From Prinsepia uniflora (Eukaryota > Streptophyta > Magnoliopsida > Rosales > Rosaceae): DNA of 64,000 nucleotides. The number at the start of each line of letters is the position of its first letter. Position 1 is the stretch's first letter. Positions 42,233 through 55,200 of the stretch are shown piece by piece. The stretch is from positions 47,724,252 through 47,788,251 of the forward strand of contig CM064872.1 of assembly GCA_032719365.1 (NCBI GenBank), in the 5' to 3' direction. Both the position numbers and the translations under genes were made by a program. Below the pieces are notes generated by a model. That model made no database searches. It worked only from the letters and a program-made list of their open reading frames with translations, and was not told where the DNA came from.

Positions 42233-44761
42233 TGTAACGACCCATCCCTAATCTTAAGGATTAATTAAGACTTAATGATGGATTTGTAAGGCTTATCGGG
42301 GATTAGCCGAGGATTAACAGACGTTCAGGGCGAAATTACGATTTTTCCCCTAAACGAGAGCAAAAAGTTAACTTTGACCCAGGACGTCCGAGGCACAAGG
42401 GCCGAGGACCCTTACGTAGATCGGGTTTCTACGAGTCCATAGACATGCAGCACGTCGAATTCGGAAGTTCGAAGGGAAAGTTATGGCACGGAAGTTCATG
42501 GAAACTATTGAACGAATTATGAGACGGATTACATTTGTACTCATGTGGGCCCAGATATTTATTTCAGGCCTAATGGATGAGTGACAAGTGTCACTCATCC
42601 CATTGGTTCTTGACCCTAATTTGTGGATCTCAAACATGATTGGATGGTATTATAGTAAATTATTATTATTTTTATTATTAAATATTTTCTCTCACACTCT
42701 CTCTCAATCCCCGCCGTTCATTTCCCTCAAACCCCTCATCCTCACCATTCATTACCTCATCTGATCATCATCACCAAACCACACCTTCTATTCTCCAAAC
42801 CCGTGCACCATCTCCATTTTCACCCTCAAAACAAACACACCTATCACCCCACTATCCTTCTCTGTGTTCATGTGTGAGATTAAGGGAATGGGTGTGACCT
42901 ATGAAGTGAGACGAGCACGATGGTGCAAAATGACTGGGACGGTGGTGCACGGTGATTGGAAACCGTCGAGGGAGGAGTTTTGATTATAAAACCTAGGCAA
43001 TTAGACGAACTTGTAGGGATTGAAAGCATTGAAAATTGTTGAGAAAATGGGGAGAACTGGTCTCGCCGATTCGGCTGGACAGGGTTACAGTGGGCCTGAC
43101 CGAACTGGGTCCAGCGAGAGGTAGACGTTGACACTGTTCATCGTGCGTGGGCTTCATGCGCAGGCGCTTGCGCTGGGAAGTGGGCTTCACGCGCAACCGC
43201 TTGCGGCGGGACGTGGAGGCACGTGGGGGGTATTTTGGGAATCTGTTCAACATGACTTTTAATCTATTCGATGTAACGAATATTTTGGGACTGGTTTCGT
43301 GTCGATCGGATATCGTTTCGATATAGTTTGGGGTGTTAAAACGTTTAGGATCAAGTTTAAAAGTAGTTAAAATTTTGGGAAAATTATGAGGCTTTAATGA
43401 GAGCTTAATAAGGTAGTTAGTAACCCTCTAGTGTGATTTGGACAGGTTTGGGAGTCCCGGTGATGGTGATGCCCGGGAAGGCTTATGGCACGCATTTCGA
43501 GGCGGCGGCGTAGGACGGTCTGTGAGTGGACCTTGATTTCTAAATTGATGCATGCATAACTGTTTTATATGTGTTTATAAACATGTTTTGAGATTCCATG
43601 AGTACATTTGATTCTGTTATTTAATATTCATGTAATTGCACGTATTTTGAGGTTTTGGTTTTATACGGTGCTTATACGTGCTAGTATTTCTATGATGGTG
43701 TTATGGTAAGGTTTTGCATTTGAAAACATGGAATTGGGCATGAGACCCATTTGGTTGGAAACCATCGGACGTGGAGTCCATTTGATTTAATGAGAAATCG
43801 GCCTGGAGGCCCATTTGGTTTATATAATCGGGCTGGGGGCCCGTTGGTTTATGAATTTGGGCATTAGGCCCAGTTATGGTTTATAATTGTGATTTCGGGT
43901 CGGGGACCCATAAATGGATTTCTGGGTTCATGACGGTTTTATCGGAAACCGGGCATGAACCCTTTGAAAGGTTTTGAGAATGATTGCGAAATAGTGTTTC
44001 ATATACCATCCTTTATTATGAATTGTCTCCTCCGGGGAGGGTCGTTGGCCTGGGTGGACCCTGGGGAAACTTGGCATTGACCTAGGTGGAGTCACTAACT
44101 AAGTGGAGTCACCCCCGTGGGGTACCTTACTCTCAGGATGGTCTTATAGATTATAACCTCCAGGAAGGGTCAATGATCTGCGGACTTTGACCTAGGTGGA
44201 CCCTGGGGAAACTTGGCATTTGAGACCCCCCGGGTAGCACGCGCATCGCTTTGGAAATCGTGACAGGATTGGTTATATGAAACTTGGTAAACATGATTTC
44301 TTGGAATTATGAAATGATGTATTGTGAATGGATAAATGGATTAGGGCTAAGACCCACATGACTTGATTTGGGCGGAGTCCCTACGGATTTGGTTTTGGGC
44401 TAAGTACCACATGATTGGTTTTGGGCTCAGTTCCCATATACTTTGGTTTACGTTTTTGGGCTAAGGACCTAATGATTTAAATGGATTGATAAATGGTTTG
44501 GGCTAAGGCCCTAAAGATTTAAATGGATTGATAAATGGTTTTCGAATGCATACATACTTTTTAGTGAAAGGCATAAATGTCTTGTGTTAATTGAGTTTTA
44601 TTAAATTATTTATTTTTCGTCCACTCCTCCTCCGGATCCTGGCGCACTCTAGAAGCCCCGTTCAGGCTGAGGTTGGAATAATCTCTTGTCTGACACTTCG
44701 TGTGAGACGGGAGCAGGCACGTCTCGCGTTAATCCCGTGGGGATTGGGACGAGTCTTGACA
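42233..44761 (+). mobile_element. Nested solo LTR 1
   Basis: It starts TGTAACGACCC, ends GAGTCTTGACA, is 2,529 bp and has GGAAT at 42228-42232 and 44762-44766. GTGAGTGGAC is at 43522-43531; the opposite copy is altered (GTCCACTCCT, 44619-44628). Palindrome arrays at 43735-43935 and 44341-44525. Confidence 0.92.
43735..43935 (+). repeat. Palindrome array with covarying arms
   Basis: Successive units include GGACGTGGAGTCC, GGCCTGGAGGCC, GGGCTGGGGGCCC, GGGCATTAGGCCC and GGGTCGGGGACCC, each followed by a CATTTGG- or CAGTTATGG-like spacer. Five different arm pairs stay complementary, while loops remain purine-rich. Confidence 0.88.
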
Positions 44762-45479
44762 GGAATCAAAGGCTATCAACGGAGGAAAACAGGGTCGCTG
44801 TTCATCGATTGCCTAGGTAATTTTTAGGCGGTTTCTATAGGTTTTGACCACATAGATCGACTAGGCATGATTGGAAGATCACGTAGGAAGCAACGACTTC
44901 AAAATCAAACCAGGAACCAGAGAGAAAAACAAGGTCGAGTTCACAGGTCTGCGTGACCTGAAATAATAAACTAGGTCGACCCGAACAGAGGACATGGATG
45001 ATGATGATGACATAAAATGACGTCATCGATGATGCCATCAGATGACGTCATCATGTCGGGTTTGACATGTCAGACAGACAGGTGTCAAGGATGACGTCAC
45101 TGCGGACGGGTCAGTGATGAAGTCAGCGTTGACTAGCCATTTTGACCTGCGCGTGGGCATGTATTTCAAGGTGGGACCAAAACCATTTTAAAGGTTTTAA
45201 CAATACAAATCCAATGACGATGGTTTCGAGTCGATCGAAGATCGTTAGGTTGGTCAAATTGAGGCTTAAAGCCTAGGGAAGCTTGCCTGGGACATGTTGA
45301 ATTTTTTGGGAATGTTGGGGTTTCTTGTTTAGGACTTGTCTAGGTTGATAGTAAGCTTTGAGTAAGTTTTGTACAGGTCCGAATGACCATGAGAGGTCGG
45401 ATTAGCCGAGAGAGGTTTATGGCGCGCATGTCAAGGCGCAGCTTGGATGGTCTGTGAGTGGACTTTGTTTGATGAATAC

Positions 45480-48400
45480 TGTAACGACCCGTCTTGGAAA
45501 TCGGGATTAGATTAGTTGTTAATGATGGATTAGTAAGGTTAATCAGTACTTAGTTGGACGGTTTCGGACAGACGGTGCAAAATGACGGTTTTTCCCCTAA
45601 AATGGAAAAAAATGTTGATTTTTTGTTCGGGCAGTCAAATGGATTTTGACCTATGACCGTGACGTAGTTCGAGACGTCACGAGTTCATAGACAAGTGGCA
45701 CGTCCGATTGCGACATCTGAGGAAAAAGTTATGATGATCGGAAGTTCGAGGGTATTGTCGTAATTAGGTTAAAAAGAGGTAAGTTGTTGACTTTTTACAT
45801 GACAAGTATTTTTCACGCAAGTCGAGGACCATTGGGTGGATCTCGATGTCCGGAGTACAACTACAGGCGGCACGCCGTCATTGGACGTCGGACAGCTTAG
45901 TTTTGTGCCTAGTCAAGTGAAGGGTACAATGGTAATTTGTACATGAGAAGGGCAAAATGGTCAATTGATTTCATTGAGATTTGTGCCAATGGAAAATGGA
46001 CAAATGGCTGCCTAGGGGTGGTTGTTTGCTGACATTTGGACACATGGCTCTTCTCTAGAGGTCTGTGGAAACCTTCTAGCTGACCTACTCGTGTTTGAAA
46101 ACACATGAAGTTGCACGATTTTCAGAAAAAAAAAACAGAGGAAAACAGAGTGAGCTGTGAGGAACCCTCCAATACTTCCTCCAAACTTCATCCATGTTGC
46201 CTACCGTGTGAAGGGAATTGAGAGAACACCTGGTGAGGAGTGTGGTGGTCCTCTTACAAGCACCATCGTGCATGGTGGTGGTGGGAAGGAGGTGAGAACA
46301 GTGAACTCTGCTTTTGAATTCGAATTTGGATTATTAGTTTAGGACATGGATAACGGTTTTAATTGTTTAGACGGTGAACAGGAAGGAGAGACATGTCTGA
46401 GGAGAAGGGAAAGACGGTTGCCGTGGACGGTGGCCATGGAAACAAAAACAGAGACCTGTACGCCGTGAGGAATCAGTGAGCTATTCTCCCCTCAAATATG
46501 ATCCTTTGCTTATAATCTCTGAATAAAAAAGTGAGAGGGAGTGGAGAGAAGAACATGGGTGGCCACGACGGAGGACGACAGGGGAGGTAAGGGTAATTTC
46601 CCGTGAGATGTTTTTCGATTTTCAAAACGGTAAATCACGAATTCGTGGCCTTTGATGCGTTTTAATATTTGGAAATGAACTCTGGAGGTCCAAGGAGTCG
46701 ATAGGAATGGGAAATAAGCTTAGAGGTGATTTGTGGTGGCCAGAACCAGAGAAGGAAGGTTCACGGTTTGATCAAAGGTTTGCCAAGTAATTTCTCAACA
46801 TAAACCTTGTGTTTTCAATAGCTAGATCCATTGATTAGGCTAGGACAAAACTATAGGGACAAATAGGATTGAAATAGCTAGAAAAATGGACGAAAGCCGT
46901 GACCGTCAGTTCGGTTGGACTGAACCGGTTCGAACCAGGTGAACCGGGTTCACCAGAGGTTGACGACGACACTGTTCACACGCATGGGTCTCACGCGCAG
47001 AAGGTTTCAGACGCACATGGGGGCAAGTGAAGGGTACTTTGGGAAATCTTCCTACATGACTTTTAAAGTATTCGATGTAACGAATATTTTGGCGCTAGTT
47101 TCGAGTCAATCGGATATCGTCTCGACATATTTCGGGATGTCCGAAGGTTTTAGGCCTCGGTTAAAAATAGTTAAAAATATGGGAAAATTACGGGGCTTTA
47201 GTATGAGTATTATGAAGTAGTTAGTGACCTCATTATGGGATTTGGATAGGTTCGGGAAAGTTGGTGATAGTAGATTGGCCGGGAACGGCGTAGGTGCACG
47301 CGTACCGAGCCAGCGGCGGAATGGTCTGTGAGTGGACTTTGCGTTAAAAAATTTGATGCATGCATATATGTGTTTTTATATGTTTTCATACATGATTATA
47401 TGATTTGATTTATGATCTTGATGATTTACGATTTGGCACGATTTTCGAGATGTTTATAGAATTGCACATTTTACGAGGTTTCGGTCTATCTTGTGATTTG
47501 ACGATGGTTTTAATGATTTGATTTCAATGATTTGAAAAGGATTTCGGAAAAGAGATTTTGGGCTTGGAGCCCTATTCATGTGATTGAGATTTCAGTTTTG
47601 AAACTGGATTTTGGAAACGATGTTTCGGATTTGGTTTTCTAGAGTTGGAAAGGAAATCTAGATTTGGGTTCGGGACAGTGGTTCCGGATGCTAGCTTACG
47701 GAATCATTGTTGTGAATTCGGAGGTGGATTTTCTATGGTTTTTATTGTTGATTAAAAAATGGTTTTGGGTTTAAAGACCCGGAAAAGAAAAGAAAAACCG
47801 CTGGATCTGGTTTTGAGTTTAAAGACTCGGATTGATTGACGGGGGGAGGGCCCTGGATTGAGATGTTTTGAGTTTAAAGACTCGGTATATGTTTTGAGTT
47901 TAAAGACTCGGTACACCCCCCCTAACCCCCCTTCCCCGCCCTGAGGCCTGTGATTGTGTTTTGAGTTTAAAGACTCGTTGATATCCCGGAAAGGCCTGAT
48001 TATTGCGCATGGTTTTGAGTTTAAAGACTCGGGCGCACTTGAGATCCAGGAAACTTGTATGATTGATATTTTCACTAGTTTTTCGCTGGTTTTCCGATGT
48101 TTTGGGAAGTGGCCCGGATGAATTGGATGTGTTAAGTTTTGGGACTGAGTTCCCATATTTGAGATTGCTTGTGATTTGAGGATGAGGCCTGGATTTGAAT
48201 AACGAATTTGATTCAGGTTTTCGATAATGTTTTTCATTGATGGTTTTGATATGAATGGTTTCATAACGTGAATTGATATGCATGCATTGGTTTTGCGTGG
48301 AGGGTAAAATTTAATTGTGTTTTCTGATAACTGTTTTCTGAACTTATTACTTATTTTTGTCCACTCACAGTCTTTTCATGTTTTTTATACCCTCCAGGTT

Positions 48401-48634
48401 GTTGCGGTGCGGGCTATTGGTCGAGAGGGATAGAGACATCACACCCGTGATCCACAGTAGTTCGGCGCACTCTGGGAAGTCCGGATACTTTTAGGACGAT
48501 TGGATCGAGAATCCCTTGTCCGACTTACATGTCACATGAAGGTTGGACGTCAGTTTAGCCTTCGTGTCATGCGTAAGTTAGACGGGAGCAGGATTTAGCC
48601 CTTAATTCTGGGGGATTAGGGGTGGGTCCTGTCA
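45480..48634 (+). mobile_element. Nested solo LTR 2
   Basis: It starts TGTAACGACCCG, ends GGGTCCTGTCA and is 3,155 bp. Flanks are AATAC (45475-45479) and AATAT (48635-48639), a target duplication with one later change. The outer LTR reads through the junction into ATGTTGCATGCAT, as in related LTRs. GTGAGTGGAC is at 47328-47337 and GTCCACTCAC at 48359-48368. Confidence 0.88.
47767..48030 (+). repeat. Array of six GAGTTTAAAGACTC / GGGTTTAAAGACCC palindromes
   Basis: Sites start at 47767 (GGGT/ACCC form) and at 47815, 47870, 47896, 47963 and 48017 (GAGT/ACTC form). It is the same motif family as at 10172-10377 in the opposite orientation. Confidence 0.93.
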
Positions 48635-48779
48635 AATATGTTGCATGCATAAATGTTTTATATGTGTTTGTGATCATGATTTGAGATGCCATGAGTGCAT
48701 GTATTTTCAAAATGATTTGTTCGGCATTTTCAGAGGAAAATGCGTTATTACACGTAGTTTGAGATTTCTATTTTATACG

Positions 48780-49600
48780 ATGTTTGGGCTTCAACCCAGT
48801 GTGCTACGTGCTTGTATTATGTGATTTCGAAGGTTTCACGGAGAAGCGTGAAATCGATGAACTGATTTACAATTTTGAGGATTTCACGAATATGCGTAAA
48901 ATTGAGATTCGGGCACGAGTCCCAGTTGAACGATGATTTGAAAATGTTTTGGAAATGAGAAATGGTTTCCAAATTTGAAAATATCTTTCGAGCGTATGAC
49001 CCAGTTGATTTGAGGTTTAACTTAGAGTATAGTCAAACATGAGATAAGTCGGGTTATGACCCAGTTATGAGTTTTATGAAAGATATTTCAGGCATGAGAC
49101 CCAGTTGTGTATTTGATAGGATTCGAGGAATCCTGGGATGTGAAGTGTCGTTGGACACGGGTTTTCGGGCTGTGACCCAGTTGGTGATATTTCGGGCTGT
49201 GACCCATTTGGTGATGTTCCGTGCTTGAGACTGCGGATGTGTTCCTTCCAGAGAGGTCACGATGTACTGCCTATTTTCGAGCAGCCGCAAGAAGCAATGT
49301 CTGAGGGAGGCTCAACATAGGAGTGCTGAGGTATCCTCCGAGATCGATCGGTGATGTCTTCACGATGATCTAAAGACAGTCACGGTGAGTGATATGCTCA
49401 CGGTGACATGCTAGGATTATGAGCGGTCCTGAGCTATATGAACATGTGCTAGAATTACAATCGTGACTATAATTGGGATGAGTTCCCATGGGATGTGTTC
49501 CCACGTGTTATATGATTTGGGTTGAGGTTCCATTCTGGTTTTCCTTGATTTTTGTTTTGGGCTGCGGCCCTGTATGATTTGGTTTTTGGGCTAAGACCCT
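48780..49600 (+). repeat. Palindrome array of the outer LTR
   Basis: About fifteen units include GGGTTATGACCC, GGGATGAGTTCCC, GGGATGTGTTCCC, GGGCTGCGGCCC and several decayed GGGCTGTGACCC forms. Spacing is mostly 35-60 bp. Confidence 0.75.
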
Positions 49601-49988
49601 ACTAAGGTAATGGCTTTAACTGAAAAGCATTTTTCACTGTGTTTTGATTTGGGAAGCAATACGTCTTGCTTCTGAGGAAGTATTTGAAATAACTGTTTTA
49701 TGATGCATGCATGCTTTTACGTGAAGAGTATGAATGTATTTTTGATATAAATGATTTTTATAAACTGTTGTTCTGTCCACTCACAGCTTTTAATGGTTTT
49801 AATACCCTTCATGTTGGTAGCGGATGTGGACTGTAACAGAGATCGAGACGTCACACGCCACCGCCGATCCTAGTGTACTCTGATGGACCCCGAGTGGGTG
49901 ACGAGTTTATCCCTGGTCTGACACGCGGTGTCAAATGGGAGCAGGAACGTCCCACGATAATCCAGGGAGATTAGGACGGGTCCTGTCA

Positions 49989-49993
49989 CCCTT
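49989..49993. repeat. Target site duplication CCCTT, right
   Basis: Matches 41642-41646. Confidence 0.85.
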
Positions 49994-50314
49994 CCTCCTC
50001 TTACTCCTCATCCACCTCCTTATCCTCCGCCTCCGCCTCCTCATCGTTTGTTGGTTTTCATTTTTCTTTCCATGGCAAACTAGCTGTAAATAATGTGTTA
50101 CAGCTTCACAATTCTTGTCACTGTAAATAATGGTTTTCATCGTTTGTTGGATATTGCTTCTAACTATAAACCATTATCCTTGTCACTGGTATATTACATA
50201 CACTTTGAAACTCCCCCAATCCATAAAGATTTCATAATTAAAATCTGAATTTGAATACAAAGAATGATCTTTCAACTTGAAAGAAGCAATATCCAGTGTG
50301 TTAAACCGTTAAAT
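49994..50314. other. Intergenic sequence, pyrimidine-rich then AT-rich
   Basis: The first 50 bases are CCTCCTC-rich. A CATCGTTTGTTGG phrase and the nearby CTGTAAATAATG occur twice within about 100 bp (50042 and 50139). No gene is seen. Confidence 0.5.
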
Positions 50315-51936
50315 CATATAAATCACATGCACGTATAAAACTCGGCTGAAGCTCAAATATCATATAAAATATAAATCTCGAAATACATGCATACTAGCAT
50401 TTTCTACGAAAATGCTTAATCAGAGTCAAAACACGTGTAACCATTGCATCTAAAACCATGTTCATAAAACATATAAAACATTTATGCATGCATCATATTT
50501 ATCAAGTAAGGTCCACTCACAAACCATCCGTGTTGCGCACTTGCAACCTGCGGTGTAAGCCACTCTAGGGCTAATCCGTTCTCTCTAAGACGTCCTGACC
50601 AGTCCAAATCATACTCAAAGGTCACTAACCATCGATACAATTCCTAATCATAAACGCGCACACACCCCAAAACGGTCAACGCATCCCAAACACACTTCTT
50701 GAGGAAAACAACCTCCATTTGACCTACCAAACAATCTCCGATCGACCTGAAACCACCATCATTAGATTCAGATCGTCGAAACCTTTCGAACAAGATAGGG
50801 TTGACTTTGAACTTTGTGGCAATGCGTCCCCACGCGCGGGTAAAATTTTGGTCAACCCAAAACTCAACGGTCAACACTAACGTCAGCAAAGCAACACTGA
50901 CGTCATCATGGTCAATGATCAAAGTCAACGATGATGTTAGCAAAGGTAATCCTAATGTCATCGGGTTAACGGCTCTCCAGGGAAGGCAACTGGCGCCGCC
51001 GTGCGACGCCATCTCCGGCGGCTGGAAAACCCTATTTTTGCCCAATTTGTTTCAAACCTTCATATCTCACTCATTTCTCCACCAAATTCTACATTCTATA
51101 TATGTAAATCATGCTACTCGAGCCCATGAATCCAAATCTAAACCCATAATTGTGAAAAAATACCTGGTTTTGAAAATATGACCTCCCAAAGTTTCGGCCA
51201 AACTTCGAATCGATGTTTCAGCCACTCCCATTGTCCAAAACCTTCCATTCTTGCACCTACAAGCTCGTATGATCTCCAAGAACATGATTATGGGCTTACA
51301 ATCATGTAAAAAATCCAAAATCGAAAGCCCACTTTTTTAAACCCACGACCTTACCTTTGTTCGTGTTTTCTAGCTACCCCGTGGCAGTTCTGCTGTCCCC
51401 GACCGTCTCTCCACCTCTCTCGCATCTCCTCTATCTCTCTATCATCTCAAGGATGAAGATGGAATGGTTTGGGGTGGTGGGTACAAATTTGGGTGAAGGA
51501 TGAAGGTGAAAATGATGAAATAATGAAGATGATGATGGTTGCATATATGTGTATGGGTGTGGACCAATGCATGAGACACTTGTAACTCATCTATTGGTCC
51601 ACAAAAGATATTTTGGGTACCACTAAAAACAAACCGTTTTGAAACCAGTACAATCCTAAATAGTTCCTGGAACCTTCCGTGACTCGTAACTTTCCCGTAC
51701 GATGTCCGATTTCGACGTGTCGCTTTTCTATGGACTCGTATCGTCTCGATCTACGTAACAGTCCTTGGTTCTTGTGCATTGGACCTCCCAGGTCAAAAGC
51801 CAAATGTTTACCCTTTCCAAGGGCAAAATCATCATTTTCCCCAAATCGTTCGGTAATCCTCAATTAGTCCCAACTAATACTTAATAATCCATCATTAACC
51901 TTAATTAATCTCGTAAACTTGGGAGGGGTCCTTACA
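50315..51936 (-). mobile_element. LTR fragment, minus orientation
   Basis: The right terminus GAGGGGTCCTTACA is intact at 51936. Sequence follows the 19300-20857 part of the LTR at 17569-20857 (ATGCATGCAT, GTCCACTCAC at 50511-50520, TCAACGATGATGT block, AAACAAACCGTTTTG). The left 40 percent is missing. The frames at 50644-51318 are not genes. Confidence 0.75.
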
Positions 51937-52214
51937 AGAAGTGTTGGGCTAGCAAGGGTTGCGCTCAATCAGCCTTAACTCTATCCTAAATCCAAGAGCT
52001 TAGGATATTTGGACTTGGGCATGGCTAAAAATCTCTAAGCCCACACTAAATGTGGAAATTTATGTTATGGGTTTGGCCCCCGAAACCAGATTCACATGAT
52101 CGACCCCAATTAATAAATTCAACAAAAGGCCAAACAAAAACCCAAATGGTGAAATATGGGTAAAATGGTAAACTTCATATTTTTATTTCCTAGATTTTGG
52201 TACAAGTCGTATCA
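51937..52214 (-). mobile_element. Fragment of 3' LTR of a gypsy-like element
   Basis: It ends CAAGTCGTATCA at 52214, so on the minus strand the LTR begins TGATACGACTTG. It abuts a C/G-rich PPT. The terminus TGATAC parallels the 5' LTR at 57289 (TGATACACCC on plus, ending GTATCA on minus). It is cut short on the left by the LTR fragment ending at 51936. Confidence 0.55.
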
Positions 52215-52233
52215 GTCTACCCCCCCCCCCCCC
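52215..52233 (-). other. Polypurine tract
   Basis: The minus strand reads a run of 14 G followed by TAGAC immediately before the LTR start, a strong gypsy-type PPT. The run length may be unreliable in the assembly. Confidence 0.7.
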
Positions 52234-55200
52234 AGGAAATTTTTTCCTCGAAATTTGATCAACGTAGATCAGTGATACAATTACCAATGGAGATCGATAG
52301 TCGTCCGCTACCATCCCAATTAAGACTTGACTTCCTCGCAAGGTCCAAAAAAATAGTGTTCTGCCAAGGATTTTGTCATTTTCCAACCATCAAGCTACCG
52401 GTGAATCACTTAGTTTCCTCAAGTAATCCACAATGGTCTCCCTCAATTGATACAACAAATCTGATGCTTCCCGAATAGTTCCTTGAATGTCCAGTAAGGA
52501 TTCCTCAAACAACGATTTGTCTCGACTCGGGAAGGTTCCAAACACGCTCGAATAGGTCAATTTTTGCTTCGCCAACAAACCAAGTTGGTCAAGTATAGAA
52601 AAACTTTGATTTCAACAGCCCTGTAATGTGACTGGGTTCGATTCAGTCAGGTTAAGGACCTCAACAATACATCTGACATGGAGCCAGCGATTCCACCTGA
52701 TTCAGTAAGGGTCCTATAGGGTACAACTAACCCACCAACAAATATGAACTTCATAATGATTCTCTCAAATCATGGTTCAAGGCGTCCAACTCGTATTAGC
52801 ATAGCAAATCTCGAGCGGCCTAAAGCATCAAAGGAAATATGGTACAGATCTTCGTAGAAACAGTGGTCTAAGTTGGGGATAAGAATGAGTTGACCCAACC
52901 GATCATTTGGGATAAGAGTAATGGACATGTCACGTGTCCAGGGTTCATCAAATAGCTAACATGGCTAAAGGATTCCTTAAATCTAATGGTCTATCACAAG
53001 GAAACAGAAGACCCAAGTACATTTCTGATTAGTTTTAAATCTTCAAGAGAAAAGGGATAATACCACGTGCCTCGGGCCGTGAATGCTCAATTAACGGCCC
53101 ACCTAGTATCCCTCAACAGTCGACAAACAAAACTGTCACTTCAACGAGAAGGTATGAATTATTGAGTAGATGCCTTAAAACTCATGTGTTCGAATGGCGT
53201 TATCTCCCAATCTACGACTACCCAAAACATGGAAAACTCTCAAACTGGTTGACTAGAGCGATTATGCTCAAGGAAACCCTTTCCTTACCTCGTAATCCAC
53301 TATAACTTTCTTCACGAAAGTGGTTAATTCTTCGTTCAGAGTATTGTAAAAATTTCCAAGGTTCCATTTCCAATAAGTCAGAATAAAGGGGAAAGGAATA
53401 CTTCCAGGGATAGATATGTCACTTCACAACTTGAGTGGTGTCTGAAAACATAATATAAGGATGAGGTAATCTAAGAGAGAGCTTATGCAATCACTAAAAA
53501 AAGAATAGAGTGGCACAACGATACCCTACGACTTAGGGTCAAAGTGTGGCAAACGTTCCCGAGTACAGAATAGTAGCTTACTCAGGGAGCAAAAATTCTC
53601 CATTTTGGTGTCCACCTCTGCTAAGGTATGAGTTTTGGTTGGTTACTCCAACACCTCAACAGAGTTTCAATACCACAATTATGACTTAATTTAACGTTTA
53701 GTTGGGAGTCTGAAGCTAAGCCCGCACAAGTCCATAATGCAAGCTTACCACTGTAATAAAACCACCAGTCTATTTGTTTGTTCACAATCCTTACAAACGT
53801 TTCTAGAGCGTGGTCAACGTAAATTCTCATATCCAAGACTAGTTTAACCGATCCTGAAGTAAACTTCAACGACATCGATACCAGTCAGGAATTCCTCTCG
53901 AACGAAATGGGTACGAGTTAGGGCAGGTTCCTTCACCACAATATGGAGATCGTTGTTAAATCCTCGATTCAAGATCGTCCTGGTAATAAAAATACATCGG
54001 GTTAAGGTAGAATTATCCTTGGTGATAGTGGGATAGGAACATCATGCTTATACTCCGAATAAAGGGAGATTGAAAACGTCAATGTAACCTATTCGACTTG
54101 GAATGTGCAATAGTGAGTAGAATTTGAATCAAACAAACCGAGTCAAATGTTGTATAGAAGACCCTCAACAAGCGATCCAATTCAAGGTACTAGTTCATGA
54201 CAAGTCGGAGTATCAAGTGTTTAGGGTGTCACAAATGTAAAGTCCAAACATTAGCATAAAGAATGCATCGATAAGGTAAAGAGTATAATACTCAGAAGTT
54301 ACCTAAGGTCTGGGGGAGAAAACTAAACTAGGCAAGATAAAATGTGGTGATCCAATCTAGTTAGAAGTTGTCTTACTTCTGAACTCGGGATCTGTGATCC
54401 AAAACATTGAAACGATAAGTCTTCGATTGACCACTAAGAGGAGAAGGCTTGTACCTAAAAAGTGGGGAATTTTTCATAGTCCAAGTAGTCATCGTTAAGC
54501 ATGGGTAACTAACCCCACGACTTCTGAACATCCAAATATAAGCAGGGTGGGTGTGATAAGAAGTGGATGGTTATTGAAAACAATCGAAGAGTCTGATGCC
54601 CATAAACGCGGCAAACATATCCAAGATCATTCTGGTTAGATTCTAATTGGATTGACATTTCATTCCAAATATCTCCTAAACCATGATCCGAATCCATTAT
54701 AACGACAGGCTGCAAAGCTACTGGAGTAGATCTTACACCACACTAATAAGCCTTTATTTTAGCGTTATTTTATATTTTATACCATTTATGCTTAACTTTT
54801 AATGCAAAAATTTCAAAAAATAGGAAAAATAATATATTTTGTGATAAATGTGCAGAATTGGATAGAGCTCGTCATTATGAGAATTTTAGCGCCAGAATCA
54901 TCTCAATCAGAGTTTTATCGAAGAAGTTATGATCGAAACAAGGGAAGCCACCAAAACGAGCCTCAGAACTCGATAACTCCCTACCGAGTCTATCCCAGCA
55001 GTCCCAAGCTATGATTCAGTAAGATCTCACTGATCATGTTACCTTCAATTAGGCGCGCGTGTCCCGATTTGGAGCCTCCAACTTCTGCCCAAGTGTCCTG
55101 AACCAAAACATCCCCATTTGGTGCACGCTTGGTGAATGCATTCCAACTCCCTTTGCGTCGTTGACCAGCTTTTGACACCGAATTCCCCTTCCATTTTCAT

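Larger units (their letters stand above)
41647..49988 (+). mobile_element. Outer solo LTR interrupted by two nested solo LTRs
   Basis: It starts TGTAACGACC at 41647, ends GGGTCCTGTCA at 49988 and is flanked by CCCTT. Removing the nested LTRs with their target duplications (2,534 and 3,160 bp) leaves about 2,648 bp of continuous LTR (41647-42232, 44767-45479, 48640-49988). The three pieces follow the layout of related LTRs: U3 module, GTGAGTGGAC at 45454-45463, palindrome array (48780-49600) and GTCCACTCAC at 49775-49784. Confidence 0.9.

Noticed and set aside
47752..48264. 170-codon minus-strand ORF with repeated RVFKLKT
   Set aside because: The repeated peptide is the translation of the GAGTTTAAAGACTC palindrome array in a solo LTR.
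50644..51318. Overlapping 69-133 codon ORFs on both strands
   Set aside because: They lie in a decayed LTR that aligns with 19500-20850, and none is conserved there.
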